Shown here in pieces: positions 7,728 to 14,154 of a stretch of DNA of 14,209 nucleotides. This DNA is from an uncultured Oscillospiraceae bacterium. GTDB taxonomy: Bacteria; Bacillota; Clostridia; Oscillospirales; Acutalibacteraceae. The DNA lies in the NCBI GenBank assembly GCA_900552605.1, contig USAR01000011.1, positions 1-14,209 on the forward strand, given 5' to 3'. The notes beneath the pieces are model-generated. The model was given only the letters and a program-made list of their open reading frames with translations. It was not told the DNA's origin and searched no databases. Each line of letters opens with the position of its first letter. Position 1 is the first letter of the stretch. The translations under genes and the position numbers were made by a program.

Positions 7728-8180
7728 TTATAGCCTTTCACAATATGGGATTATATTTTCTATTGCGGCAACTATTTTGTTTTGCTCTTGTAATGGTGGT
7801 AAAGGAAATAACAGTTGATGAAGCGCATTTGATGATAATCCCTGTATTCCTATCCCTTTTCCGCCAATAAGCCCAATATTCTTGTAAAGATAAAAGATGT
7901 AATAATAAAATCTTATGCTTATATTGGTATAAGGACGTAGACGGTGTATATGATTCTGTATTCTTATCGGATAATCATACTTCCAAATCGCAGCTCTGCC
8001 GATATCTCCACCTTCACAAACAAGCAAATCGCCTTTTGTTACAGTACATTTTTCCATTTCATTTTCTGTAAACGGCATTTCTTTCAGTTTTTCAAGCTCA
8101 AATCTATTCCAATACAAATTTGAAGTTGTAATATAAGAAAGTTTCTTGCCTGTTGAATTTGATGAGTTCAATGCTTTACC
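7728..8180 (-). pseudogene. hsdS: type I restriction specificity subunit remnant (one TRD)
   Basis: About 150 codons of an HsdS carboxyl half. It runs from GKALNSSNSTGKKLSYIT through TKGDLLVCEGGDIGRAAIW (the typical 'GDLL...GG..GR' core of a target recognition domain) to LPPLQEQNKIVAAIENIIPY and a stop at 7728. The first TRD, central conserved region and a proper start are missing. The frame stays open to 8693, but that part is antisense to the integrase. The cut at about 8180-8187 coincides with the truncated 5' end of that integrase. It may be a silent TRD cassette from a phase-variable hsdS locus. It is not closely similar to the complete HsdS at 10818-12518. Confidence 0.75.
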
Positions 8181-8186
8181 GGTATT

Positions 8187-9356
8187 ATGTTGAAATACTA
8201 TAACAACAACGGAAAACGCCGTGTGAAATACTTTTCCACGGGACTGCCCGAAAAGGGTAACAAGCGCAAAGCCGAAGCCGAACTTGCACGAATCAGAAGT
8301 GAATTCGTGCCGCCGCAGGAAGTCGGCGAGCTTGCTTCCGATATGCCGTTTGCAGACTATCTGCTCGAATGGCTGGACATCGTCAAGGTGCGTGTTAAGG
8401 CAACCACATTCAGCTCTTACGAGCAAATGGTGAAATCGGTGATTGAGCCGTATTTCCGAAAGAAAGCGGTAACGCTTCAGGGTTTGGAGGCAAGACACAT
8501 TCAGCAATTCTATTCCGAAAAGCTGAAAACGGTCAAACCAAACTCGGTTATTCACTATCACGCCGTTATTCATCAGGCGCTGAAATATGCAATGAAAACA
8601 GACCTTGTTACGCAGAATGTGGCAATGAAAGTGGACCGCCCGAAAAAGAATGATTATCAGCCTGTATTCCTTGATGCAGAAGAACTGCAACACTTATTTG
8701 AAGTAGTCAAAGGGACAAAGCTGGAACTTCCTGTTTTGGTCGCCGCTTTCTACGGCTTGCGTCGTGGCGAGGTCTGCGGGCTGAAATGGGACGCCATTGA
8801 CTTTGAGCGTGGCACAATCACTATAAGGCACACAGTCACATCGCTGCAAGTGGACGGAAAAACAAAAATGTACGCACAGGACTCTGCCAAAACAAAATCC
8901 AGTATGCGTACACTTCCGCTTGTCGGCAGCTTTGCTGAGTATTTCAAAGAAGTAAAAGCGGCACAAGAGGTCAACAAAAAGGTCTGCGGCAACTGCTACA
9001 ACTACGAATATGACGGTTATGTCTTTGTAGACGAGCTGGGAGATTTAATGCGACCGGAATATTTGACAAGCTATTTTCCGCAGTATATTCAAAAGCACGG
9101 TTGTAAAAGAATGCGTTTTCACGATTTAAGACACAGTTGTGCAAGCCTGCTTCTTGCGAACGGCGTACCGCTGAAACAAATTCAGGAGTGGCTGGGACAC
9201 AGCGATTTTTCCACCACCGCTAACATCTATGCCCACCTTGACTACACTTCAAAACTGTCCTCGGCAAAGGCAATGGTCAGCGGAATGGCGCTTCCCGAAT
9301 CGGTGAATTTCGGCAGTAAGTGGACCGAAATTTCAGATGATGGCGGAAAGAAGTGA
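8187..9356 (+). CDS. int: tyrosine integrase of a mobile element, 5'-truncated
   Basis: This 389-codon frame encodes a phage/ICE-type tyrosine recombinase. KYYNNNGKRRVKYFSTGLP at the start belongs to the N-terminal arm-binding region, a SAM-like core-binding domain covers about 48-150, and the catalytic domain about 165-370. R192 (GLRRGEV), H312 and R315 (HDLRHS), H338 (LGHS) and Y348 (IYAH) complete the active site. Family members usually begin with about 15-18 more residues (KRG-type start). Here the upstream frame reaches a stop at 8163, and the ATG has no ribosome site. The 5' end is therefore probably lost at a junction with the hsdS remnant. Its 3' end faces the 3' end of tRNA-Ser, the arrangement expected for an element inserted in a tRNA gene. 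Activity is doubtful. Confidence 0.85.
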   Translation: MLKYYNNNGKRRVKYFSTGLPEKGNKRKAEAELARIRSEFVPPQEVGELASDMPFADYLLEWLDIVKVRVKATTFSSYEQMVKSVIEPYFRKKAVTLQGLEARHIQQFYSEKLKTVKPNSVIHYHAVIHQALKYAMKTDLVTQNVAMKVDRPKKNDYQPVFLDAEELQHLFEVVKGTKLELPVLVAAFYGLRRGEVCGLKWDAIDFERGTITIRHTVTSLQVDGKTKMYAQDSAKTKSSMRTLPLVGSFAEYFKEVKAAQEVNKKVCGNCYNYEYDGYVFVDELGDLMRPEYLTSYFPQYIQKHGCKRMRFHDLRHSCASLLLANGVPLKQIQEWLGHSDFSTTANIYAHLDYTSKLSSAKAMVSGMALPESVNFGSKWTEISDDGGKK

Positions 9357-9395
9357 TTTTTACGGTTCGAATACGCCAAAATGCCCGAAATCGCC

Positions 9396-9427
9396 TTGTT
9401 CTTTCCAAAAAACGGCATGTTCTTTCC
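9396..9427. repeat. paired direct repeat TGTTCTTTCC, 21 bp apart
   Basis: TGTTCTTTCC occurs at 9397-9406 and 9418-9427, start to start 21 bases. The inverse sequence GGAAAGAAC occurs twice on the other side of the tRNA gene (9625-9633 and 9638-9646, 13 bases apart). The positions, between integrase and tRNA, suit arm-type recombinase binding sites, but this is inference. Confidence 0.6.
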
Positions 9428-9465
9428 ATAGTTTTGAGCCGATTTTGAGCAAACGAGCAAAAAAG

Positions 9466-9500
9466 AAAAGTCCGGAAACCCCTTGATTTACCGGACTTTT
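9466..9500 (-). terminator. terminator of tRNA-Ser
   Basis: AAAAGTCCGG (9466-9475) and CCGGACTTTT (9491-9500) form a perfect ten-pair stem directly after the tRNA CCA end. Read on the minus strand the stem is followed by CTTTTTTGC, a good T-run. It may also stop transcription of the integrase from the other side. Confidence 0.85.
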
Positions 9501-9589
9501 TGGCGGAGAGTTAGGGATTCGAACCCTAGGTTCCTTTTGGGAACACAGCATTTCGAGTGCTGCACCTTCGACCACTCGGACAACTCTCC
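9501..9589 (-). tRNA. serX: tRNA-Ser(CGA)
   Basis: The minus strand folds as an 89-base class II tRNA. The acceptor stem is GGAGAGT with ACTCTCC, discriminator G, and an encoded CCA (9503-9501). The anticodon stem is CAGCA/TGCTG with loop CTCGAAA, giving anticodon CGA (9555-9553), which reads UCG serine codons. A long variable arm typical of serine tRNAs (GTTCCC...GGAAC) is present, and the T arm is TAGGG-TTCGAAT-CCCTA. The 3' end faces the integrase, so this gene is a plausible integration target. The gene symbol is only a placeholder for a serine tRNA. Confidence 0.95.
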
Positions 9590-9674
9590 GTGTATGTGAT
9601 TCCGCATTTCTTCCAAAAACTTTTGGAAAGAACTGACGGAAAGAACAACAAAATATTTAATTTTCGAACCGAAG

Positions 9675-9699
9675 AAAAGCCTGAAATTATGGGCTTTTT
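9675..9699 (+). terminator. hairpin with T-run
   Basis: AAAAGCC (9675-9681) pairs with GGCTTTT (9692-9698), followed by one more T. No + strand gene precedes it, so it may belong to a lost gene or act on the minus strand. Confidence 0.5.
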
Positions 9700-9759
9700 A
9701 AGCGGAGGAAACAGCCAACTCTTCAAAAAATTTCGAGTCTTTTAGTCATCTTATCAAGA

Positions 9760-9794
9760 TCAGGTAGTTTCGTGTTATTTTCAGGTCGTTTCGT
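9760..9794. repeat. paired direct repeat TCAGGTNGTTTCGT, 21 bp apart
   Basis: The two 14-base copies, 9760-9773 and 9781-9794, differ at one base (A or C at position 7). Start-to-start distance is 21 bases, two turns of the helix, as expected for a protein that binds one DNA face. Confidence 0.65.
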
Positions 9795-9802
9795 CTGCGC
9801 CG

Positions 9803-9840
9803 AAAGCCGCATAAAATAAGGCTTTTTCAACCCTAAAGCC
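9803..9840 (+). terminator. hairpin pair with competing AAAGCC arms
   Basis: AAAGCC at 9803-9808 can pair with GGCTTT at 9820-9825, which is followed by TT. The same GGCTTT can instead pair with AAAGCC at 9835-9840. Each stem is only six pairs. Mutually exclusive stems are seen in attenuators, but no regulated gene is obvious. Confidence 0.35.
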
Positions 9841-9872
9841 TTGTTACGACTGCATTTTTTCAAAGTGGGTTC

Positions 9873-9895
9873 AAATCGGCATTTTTGCCGATTTT
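9873..9895 (+). terminator. strong hairpin upstream of the HTH gene
   Basis: AAATCGGCA (9873-9881) and TGCCGATTT (9886-9894) pair perfectly around TTTT. A single T follows, then GGAGAG, so the T-run lies inside the stem end. It would insulate the HTH gene from upstream transcription. Confidence 0.5.
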
Positions 9896-9938
9896 GGAGA
9901 GAAATCAGGGAAGACAGGAGAGAAATAGGGAGAGAAGG
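9896..9938. repeat. purine-rich direct repeats GGAGAGAAAT
   Basis: GGAGAGAAAT occurs at 9896-9905 and 9917-9926, 21 bases start to start, and a related GGAGAGAAGG begins at 9929. The unit resembles GGAAAGAAC found beside the tRNA. It is purine-rich, so chance similarity is possible. Confidence 0.5.
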
Positions 9939-10006
9939 CAATACAAAATTACATACACCGCAGAAAGGACTTCAAACCGACGAAATCTATTTTTGAGGTG
10001 TATCAG

Positions 10007-10579
10007 ATGATGAATCTACCGATTGACTGGGACAGCGTTCCCAATGTGATGAATAAGGATCAGTTTTATCGCCTTTGCCATATCAGCAAATCCACGGCGT
10101 TGCATTTGCTCAAAAGCGGCAAGGTTCCCTGTGAGTGGACGGGCAAGAAAACACGGTGCTATAAAATTAAAAAAGAGGATGTTCGGGCGTACCTTGAGGA
10201 ACGAGCCGTTTATCCCGAGCTCTATTCTGCACCCCGTGGATGGTACGGCGGTCATTATGTGGCGAAGCTTTCCAAGGAACTGCCCGAGGATGTCCTCCGG
10301 CAAATGCACGACTATTACGCCAAGCTACTCGGCAAATATAAGGATGTCGTTACCGTGCAGGAGGTTGCCGCTTTGACCGGCTACGCCAAAACCACCGTAA
10401 ATAATTGGTGCAACCGTGGGGAACTTAAATCATTCCGCAAAGGGCAACTCTTTTACATACCGAAAATCTTCCTCATCGACTTTTTCTGCTCGCTGACCTT
10501 CCGCTCCATTACCCGCAAAAGCCTGTGGCATATCCAAACGCTGAACGATTTTCAAAGGAAGATGAAACAGAAGAAATAA
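10007..10579 (+). CDS. protein with two excisionase-like helix-turn-helix domains
   Basis: A 190-residue protein with two excisionase/MerR-like winged-helix units is predicted. The first (about 12-55) reads MNKDQFYRLCHISKSTALHL, ending in KTRCYKIKKEDVRAYLEE. The second (about 112-155) reads VTVQEVAALTGYAKTTVNNW, then GELKSFRKGQLFYIPK. In each, a helix-turn-helix is followed by the 'K..R.Y.I.K' wing that is typical of excisionase (HTH_17) domains. Between them is a helical linker. Proteins of this type usually sit next to integrases of clostridial conjugative elements and may direct excision or regulate transfer. Here the integrase lies about 650 bases away across the tRNA. ATG 10007 is chosen because GAGGTG (9995-10000) precedes it by six to eight bases. 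GTG 9998 falls inside that site. ATG 10010 is also possible. Confidence 0.8.
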   Translation: MMNLPIDWDSVPNVMNKDQFYRLCHISKSTALHLLKSGKVPCEWTGKKTRCYKIKKEDVRAYLEERAVYPELYSAPRGWYGGHYVAKLSKELPEDVLRQMHDYYAKLLGKYKDVVTVQEVAALTGYAKTTVNNWCNRGELKSFRKGQLFYIPKIFLIDFFCSLTFRSITRKSLWHIQTLNDFQRKMKQKK

Positions 10580-10585
10580 AAGTAA

Positions 10586-10611
10586 CCGCCTCTGCATTTT
10601 CGCAGAGGCGG
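10586..10611 (-). terminator. terminator of the hsd operon
   Basis: CCGCCTCTGC (10586-10595) and GCAGAGGCGG (10602-10611) form a perfect ten-pair GC-rich stem with a six-base loop. On the minus strand it is followed by TTACTTTTATTT, so it fits the hsdM-hsdS-acidic protein operon best. It lies 11 bases after the small gene's stop and also seven bases after the HTH gene. Confidence 0.8.
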
Positions 10612-10622
10612 CTGCTTATCAA

Positions 10623-10802
10623 TTAGTCATCATATTCGTCATCCGACCAACCGGATATGATATGTAATTCACCCGAATCCATATCCATTGCCATATTATC
10701 TCCCATACGCATCAGCAAATCGCCGTCAGAGTCAATTGCCATATTGTCTGAGATTGTATGAGCAAAATCTCCGTCATCGTAGTCAAAAAAGTGTTTTCCC
10801 AT
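10623..10802 (-). CDS. very acidic 59-residue repeat protein in the hsd operon
   Basis: This small gene starts at ATG 10802, six bases after GGGGGA (10814-10809), and stops at TAA 10625-10623. It lies 15 bases after the hsdS stop and before the operon terminator, so it should be co-transcribed. The product has 17 Asp/Glu and only one Lys and one Arg. It is built of a 16-residue repeat: GDFAHTISDNMAIDSD (11-26), GDLLMRMGDNMAMDMD (27-42), then a diverged SGELHIISGWSDDEYD (43-58). No signal peptide or membrane segment is present, so it is cytoplasmic. I do not recognise a named family. Its charge and position suggest a DNA-mimic that modulates the type I enzyme, or a small assembly factor; both are inference. 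The ribosome site, compact spacing and repeat pattern support it as a real gene. Confidence 0.75.
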   Translation of the reverse strand: MGKHFFDYDDGDFAHTISDNMAIDSDGDLLMRMGDNMAMDMDSGELHIISGWSDDEYDD

Positions 10803-10817
10803 AAATTTTCCCCCTAC

Positions 10818-12518
10818 TTAATCTAAATACAATTTCATTTTTTCGTATGCATTAACTGTGTCTGTATCATATGTATTAAAATCTTCTGAAAATGTTTGAA
10901 GGCTTCCGGTTGGGTTGATAACCAATTTTGTCATTTGCAAGTAATTATCATAATAATTCTTTAACACAGAGTAAGCTTCCTCATATTGTGTTGGAGGATT
11001 TCTCAGTTTTTTCATTAAATCAGTAACATTTGATTGGTTCAATTCAATTTCAGAAATACTGTTCATGAAATTTTCATCGGCAAATAAATTGGATAGAGCA
11101 TCATTAAAATCATCTACAAATTTACCGTTCTTCATTGTGTATTTGTCTGTCTCGGCATCTCTTACCTCATAAATTGCATTGTACCATACACTCTTGATAA
11201 GATTGCCTGCGGTTTCTGCTTTTGCTGCACCGTCAAGCATTTTATAGGTGACGGTTTCTAAATTATCATACTCCACAGTGGCTTGTCCGTTCATAAGCAT
11301 CGGGAGCAGCCAGTCACGGAGTTTAATTAATTCACGGTTTTCTTTTTGACACTGACCAATTTTCTGATGAATCGGTGCAACAATTTCCGAGAATGCTTGA
11401 ACAATCTCAGAAGGTGGCAAAACGATTCTACTCTGTTCCAAATGATCAGTTGTAATATGTCCCATCGTTGTTTTTCTTGCTTCTGCCATTTTTACAAAGT
11501 TTATAACATATGCAGAAAACTGATGATAAACATATTCTTTTGAATAACCATTGATAGGAACCACTTTGAAAATATGCTGGTTAAGTCCGGCATCTCCGCC
11601 AAACCAATACATAACTTCTAGTGTAGCCGACCAAGAAAAAAGTATGTCTCCATCGAAGATTTTGTGTTTCTCGGGAATATTCACGGAAACCAATTCAGTT
11701 TCTTCAGTAATTCCGTCATGCATTTCTTTGATTTTTACGACTGGAAGTGCTTTTTCATTTTCTTTTGGTCTATGTTTCTGACAAGCTAATCCATTGATAG
11801 GGTTAGCAATAGCATACAGATTTCCGACATTCCATCCCTTCGGAATCTCCCGCTTGAGTTGGTCATTCCATACCATTTCGCCGCCGGATGAACGATAGGG
11901 CTTGCCATCTGCGTTGGGGAAATCAAACTGTGTAAACCAGTAGTCATAGAGCGCTTTTGCCATGGTTTCCAGTTCTCTGCAAACCTGTGTGTTATTTTGG
12001 ATTTTCAATTCGAATTTATGGAGAAAAGCGCCGATTTTCTCTTGAGTCGTCTTATCGGGCACCCAGACATCAACATCATATATTTTCTCAGGGGAAGTAT
12101 TTCGTTGTTTTGTCCCTGAAGCGGTTGCTTCAATTTGGTTTCTGACAAGGCTTGTTGACAACAAATAGTGAAGATAAACGATATCCGCACAATCTTTAGC
12201 AATGACTTTTCCTACTCGTTGATTTAAAACAAACGAAAAATCATCTGTATGTGGAATAAAAGCGGAATTGCCAAATAATCCAACCGTTTGTTCTGTAAGT
12301 GGTAAAACCAAGTCTCCCTCATTTAACAAAAAGTCCTTTGGAAAATCTTCGGGATAATATACCGCTTTTTCATCATTGTATTTGAAGTCATTATTGTTAT
12401 CAAAATTCCCCAAAGTACACAAGCGATATTTACTGCGCTCAACATATTTTTCGCTCTTGAAAGCGTACCCTTGCTTGATATAGAGAAGATCGCCTAATTT
12501 ACATTTATTAATCTTCAT
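10818..12518 (-). CDS. hsdS: type I restriction-modification specificity subunit with C-terminal extension
   Basis: A 566-residue HsdS that sets the DNA target of the methyltransferase and restriction complexes. TRD1 covers about 1-155 (LNEGDLVLPLTEQTVGLFG core), and the central conserved helix region about 157-228 (QEKIGAFLHKFELKIQNN and MAKALYDYWFTQFDFPNADG). TRD2 covers about 229-367 (FDGDILFSWSATLEVMYWFG), and the distal helix region about 368-417 (ENRELIKLRDWLLPMLMNGQ). HsdS proteins normally end there. This one continues for ~150 residues (416-566), an apparently soluble, mostly helical domain ending in NAYEKMKLYLD that I cannot name. The ATG overlaps the end of hsdM by 11 bases, so translation is coupled. 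The extension is the odd feature: either a fused accessory domain or a read-through fusion with a once separate gene. Confidence 0.9.
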   Translation of the reverse strand: MKINKCKLGDLLYIKQGYAFKSEKYVERSKYRLCTLGNFDNNNDFKYNDEKAVYYPEDFPKDFLLNEGDLVLPLTEQTVGLFGNSAFIPHTDDFSFVLNQRVGKVIAKDCADIVYLHYLLSTSLVRNQIEATASGTKQRNTSPEKIYDVDVWVPDKTTQEKIGAFLHKFELKIQNNTQVCRELETMAKALYDYWFTQFDFPNADGKPYRSSGGEMVWNDQLKREIPKGWNVGNLYAIANPINGLACQKHRPKENEKALPVVKIKEMHDGITEETELVSVNIPEKHKIFDGDILFSWSATLEVMYWFGGDAGLNQHIFKVVPINGYSKEYVYHQFSAYVINFVKMAEARKTTMGHITTDHLEQSRIVLPPSEIVQAFSEIVAPIHQKIGQCQKENRELIKLRDWLLPMLMNGQATVEYDNLETVTYKMLDGAAKAETAGNLIKSVWYNAIYEVRDAETDKYTMKNGKFVDDFNDALSNLFADENFMNSISEIELNQSNVTDLMKKLRNPPTQYEEAYSVLKNYYDNYLQMTKLVINPTGSLQTFSEDFNTYDTDTVNAYEKMKLYLD

Positions 12519-14154
12519 TTTGCACTCGTCCTATCTGTTCTAAGATTTCCGTCTCAAGACGACGCCCTTCAGAAAACAGATCTTTTAATTTAGAATTATA
12601 GTTTTCAATTTCTTTTACAAATTGCTCCGATGAAATATTTATATAATCAATTTCAACTTCAAAATATTGTCCAGCAGAAAAAGAACATTTCTTCGCTTCA
12701 ATATCTGAATAACTAACTGTTACACAAAAGTTGTTTTCTACTTTGTTTGTATTAAAAGTTTCTATTATCTTCGTAATATCAGTCGAACTCAAAACAGTAC
12801 GTTGATTTTTACCATCAACCTTGATTTTTGTTCCAAGTTTTGACGCATCCATCAAAACAATGTTGCCTTCTTTATTTTCTTTATCAATGAAAATAATGGA
12901 TACATTGGTTCCGGTAGTAGCAAATATGTTGGAGGGCATAGAAATTACACCCCTAAGCATTTTGTTCTTCACCAAATGCTCACGGATTGCATATGCGATT
13001 TTGTTGGAACGTTTACTTGCAGTTAAAAAGCCAGTAGGAACAACGATAGCAGCTTTCGCTTTGTCTCCAAGCGAATAGATAATATGCTGCAGAAACATTA
13101 GATAAACAGACATACTATCTTTGTCTTGATTTGGAATGTTAGGAACACCTGCCCAAAAGCGTTTTTTGTAATTTTCGCCCGCAAGAGTATCACGAGTATC
13201 AGAGAAATCCATGTTAAACGGAGGATTGCTGACAATGTAGTCAAAAGTGGCTAATCCATCACCTTTTCTGTTCTTATGGAAAGGATTTAACAAGGTGTCA
13301 CCATGCACAATGTTAGGCAGAGAATGAACCAAGTTGTTGAGAATAAGGTTCAAGCGAAGAAATTCGTTGGATTTTTGAGAAATATCCTGCGTATAGATGG
13401 TGCAGTTTTTCTCGCCAATTTCGTGAGCAAGTGCCAAAACAAGTGTACCGGATCCTGCAGCAGGGTCATAAACGGTAACATTGGTAGCACCATTTGGAAC
13501 CATTATTTTTGCAATGATACTTGCGATGGAATGAGGGGTATAGTATTCCGCATACTTACCAAAATCTTTGTTGTAGTCTTTGATAAGGTACTCGAAAATC
13601 TGAGCAAAGAAGTCGTACTTTTGCTCGAAAACGCTTTCAAAGCTGCATTCTGCAATCTTGTCAATGATTGCGCAGCAGAATCCGTCTTTCTTTTCGATTT
13701 CAATAACATGCTGGGAAACCCCATTGAACAGGCTCATTTTGGATTGCCCGCCGGTTCTAATAGAGAAAATATCAATGTTGAATTCTGCGATATCCTTTAA
13801 GGTTTCGTCAAAAAGGGTATGGAAATTTTCTTCATTCTTACGATTGAACAGATAAGAAATAAAGTGAGTTTTTTTAAGTTTTGCCGTATCAGGTTCAAAG
13901 CCATACAAAAACAGCTCATAATCATCGTCACTCATGTTAGAAAGTTTATTTTCAACTTCTGCAGACGAAAGTTCTGACAATGATTTATCTACTTTCTTAG
14001 CTTCGTAAAGGAATTTATCGTTAAGGAATTTATAGAGAAACACTTCAGTGATAATCTTATACTCGCTGGAAGCATTACCCAAGCCAAAGTTTGTGCAGAC
14101 AGCTTTGAGATTATCTATCATCTGCTTGGTTTGTAAGGTTATATTCATATCCAT
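12508..14154 (-). CDS. hsdM: type I restriction-modification DNA methyltransferase subunit
   Basis: This ~548-residue N6-adenine methyltransferase subunit begins MDMNITLQTKQMIDNL. An N-terminal helical domain (about 1-150) is followed by the Rossmann catalytic domain. The SAM-binding motif I is DPAAGSGT (230-237) and the catalytic motif IV is NPPF (310-313). FLTASKRSNKIAYAIREHLV and the following GVISMPSNIFATTGTNVSIIF are typical HsdM blocks. It should form M2S with the adjacent HsdS and methylate adenine in a bipartite site. I chose ATG 14154 (ATG 14148 also possible) because the residues after it match usual HsdM starts and an AAAGGA lies about 13 bases upstream. A longer frame from ATG 14199 is less likely. 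No hsdR is seen in the window; it may lie beyond the right edge. Confidence 0.92.
   Translation of the reverse strand: MDMNITLQTKQMIDNLKAVCTNFGLGNASSEYKIITEVFLYKFLNDKFLYEAKKVDKSLSELSSAEVENKLSNMSDDDYELFLYGFEPDTAKLKKTHFISYLFNRKNEENFHTLFDETLKDIAEFNIDIFSIRTGGQSKMSLFNGVSQHVIEIEKKDGFCCAIIDKIAECSFESVFEQKYDFFAQIFEYLIKDYNKDFGKYAEYYTPHSIASIIAKIMVPNGATNVTVYDPAAGSGTLVLALAHEIGEKNCTIYTQDISQKSNEFLRLNLILNNLVHSLPNIVHGDTLLNPFHKNRKGDGLATFDYIVSNPPFNMDFSDTRDTLAGENYKKRFWAGVPNIPNQDKDSMSVYLMFLQHIIYSLGDKAKAAIVVPTGFLTASKRSNKIAYAIREHLVKNKMLRGVISMPSNIFATTGTNVSIIFIDKENKEGNIVLMDASKLGTKIKVDGKNQRTVLSSTDITKIIETFNTNKVENNFCVTVSYSDIEAKKCSFSAGQYFEVEIDYINISSEQFVKEIENYNSKLKDLFSEGRRLETEILEQIGRVQNED

Larger units (their letters stand above)
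9590..10006. other. non-coding, hairpin- and repeat-rich stretch between tRNA-Ser and the HTH gene
   Basis: I find no gene here. The stretch contains a palindrome, TTCCAAAAACTTTTGGAA (9611-9628), three terminator-like hairpins and two sets of direct repeats, each listed separately. The upstream part should contain the tRNA promoter on the minus strand, but I cannot identify convincing -35 and -10 boxes. The density of structure suggests an attachment-site or regulatory region rather than random spacer. Confidence 0.5.

Noticed and set aside
7600..7741. Extension of the serine recombinase frame upstream to ATG 7741
   Set aside because: This part lies antisense to the tyrosine recombinase tail and across the 7693-7723 inverted repeat, and does not resemble a recombinase.
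7741..8693. Long minus-strand frame beyond the hsdS remnant (to 8693)
   Set aside because: The part right of about 8187 is antisense to the integrase and has cysteine- and histidine-rich, non-protein-like composition. Only the 7728-8180 part is hsdS.
9364..9372. GGTTCGAAT near the integrase stop, like a tRNA T-loop and possible att fragment
   Set aside because: Only nine bases match, half of them the palindrome TTCGAA, and the match is in the opposite orientation to the tRNA gene.
9866..9881. GTGGGTTCAAATCGGCA as a tRNA fragment
   Set aside because: The T-loop-like sequence is not flanked by a pairing T stem, and the adjacent bases form a separate hairpin.
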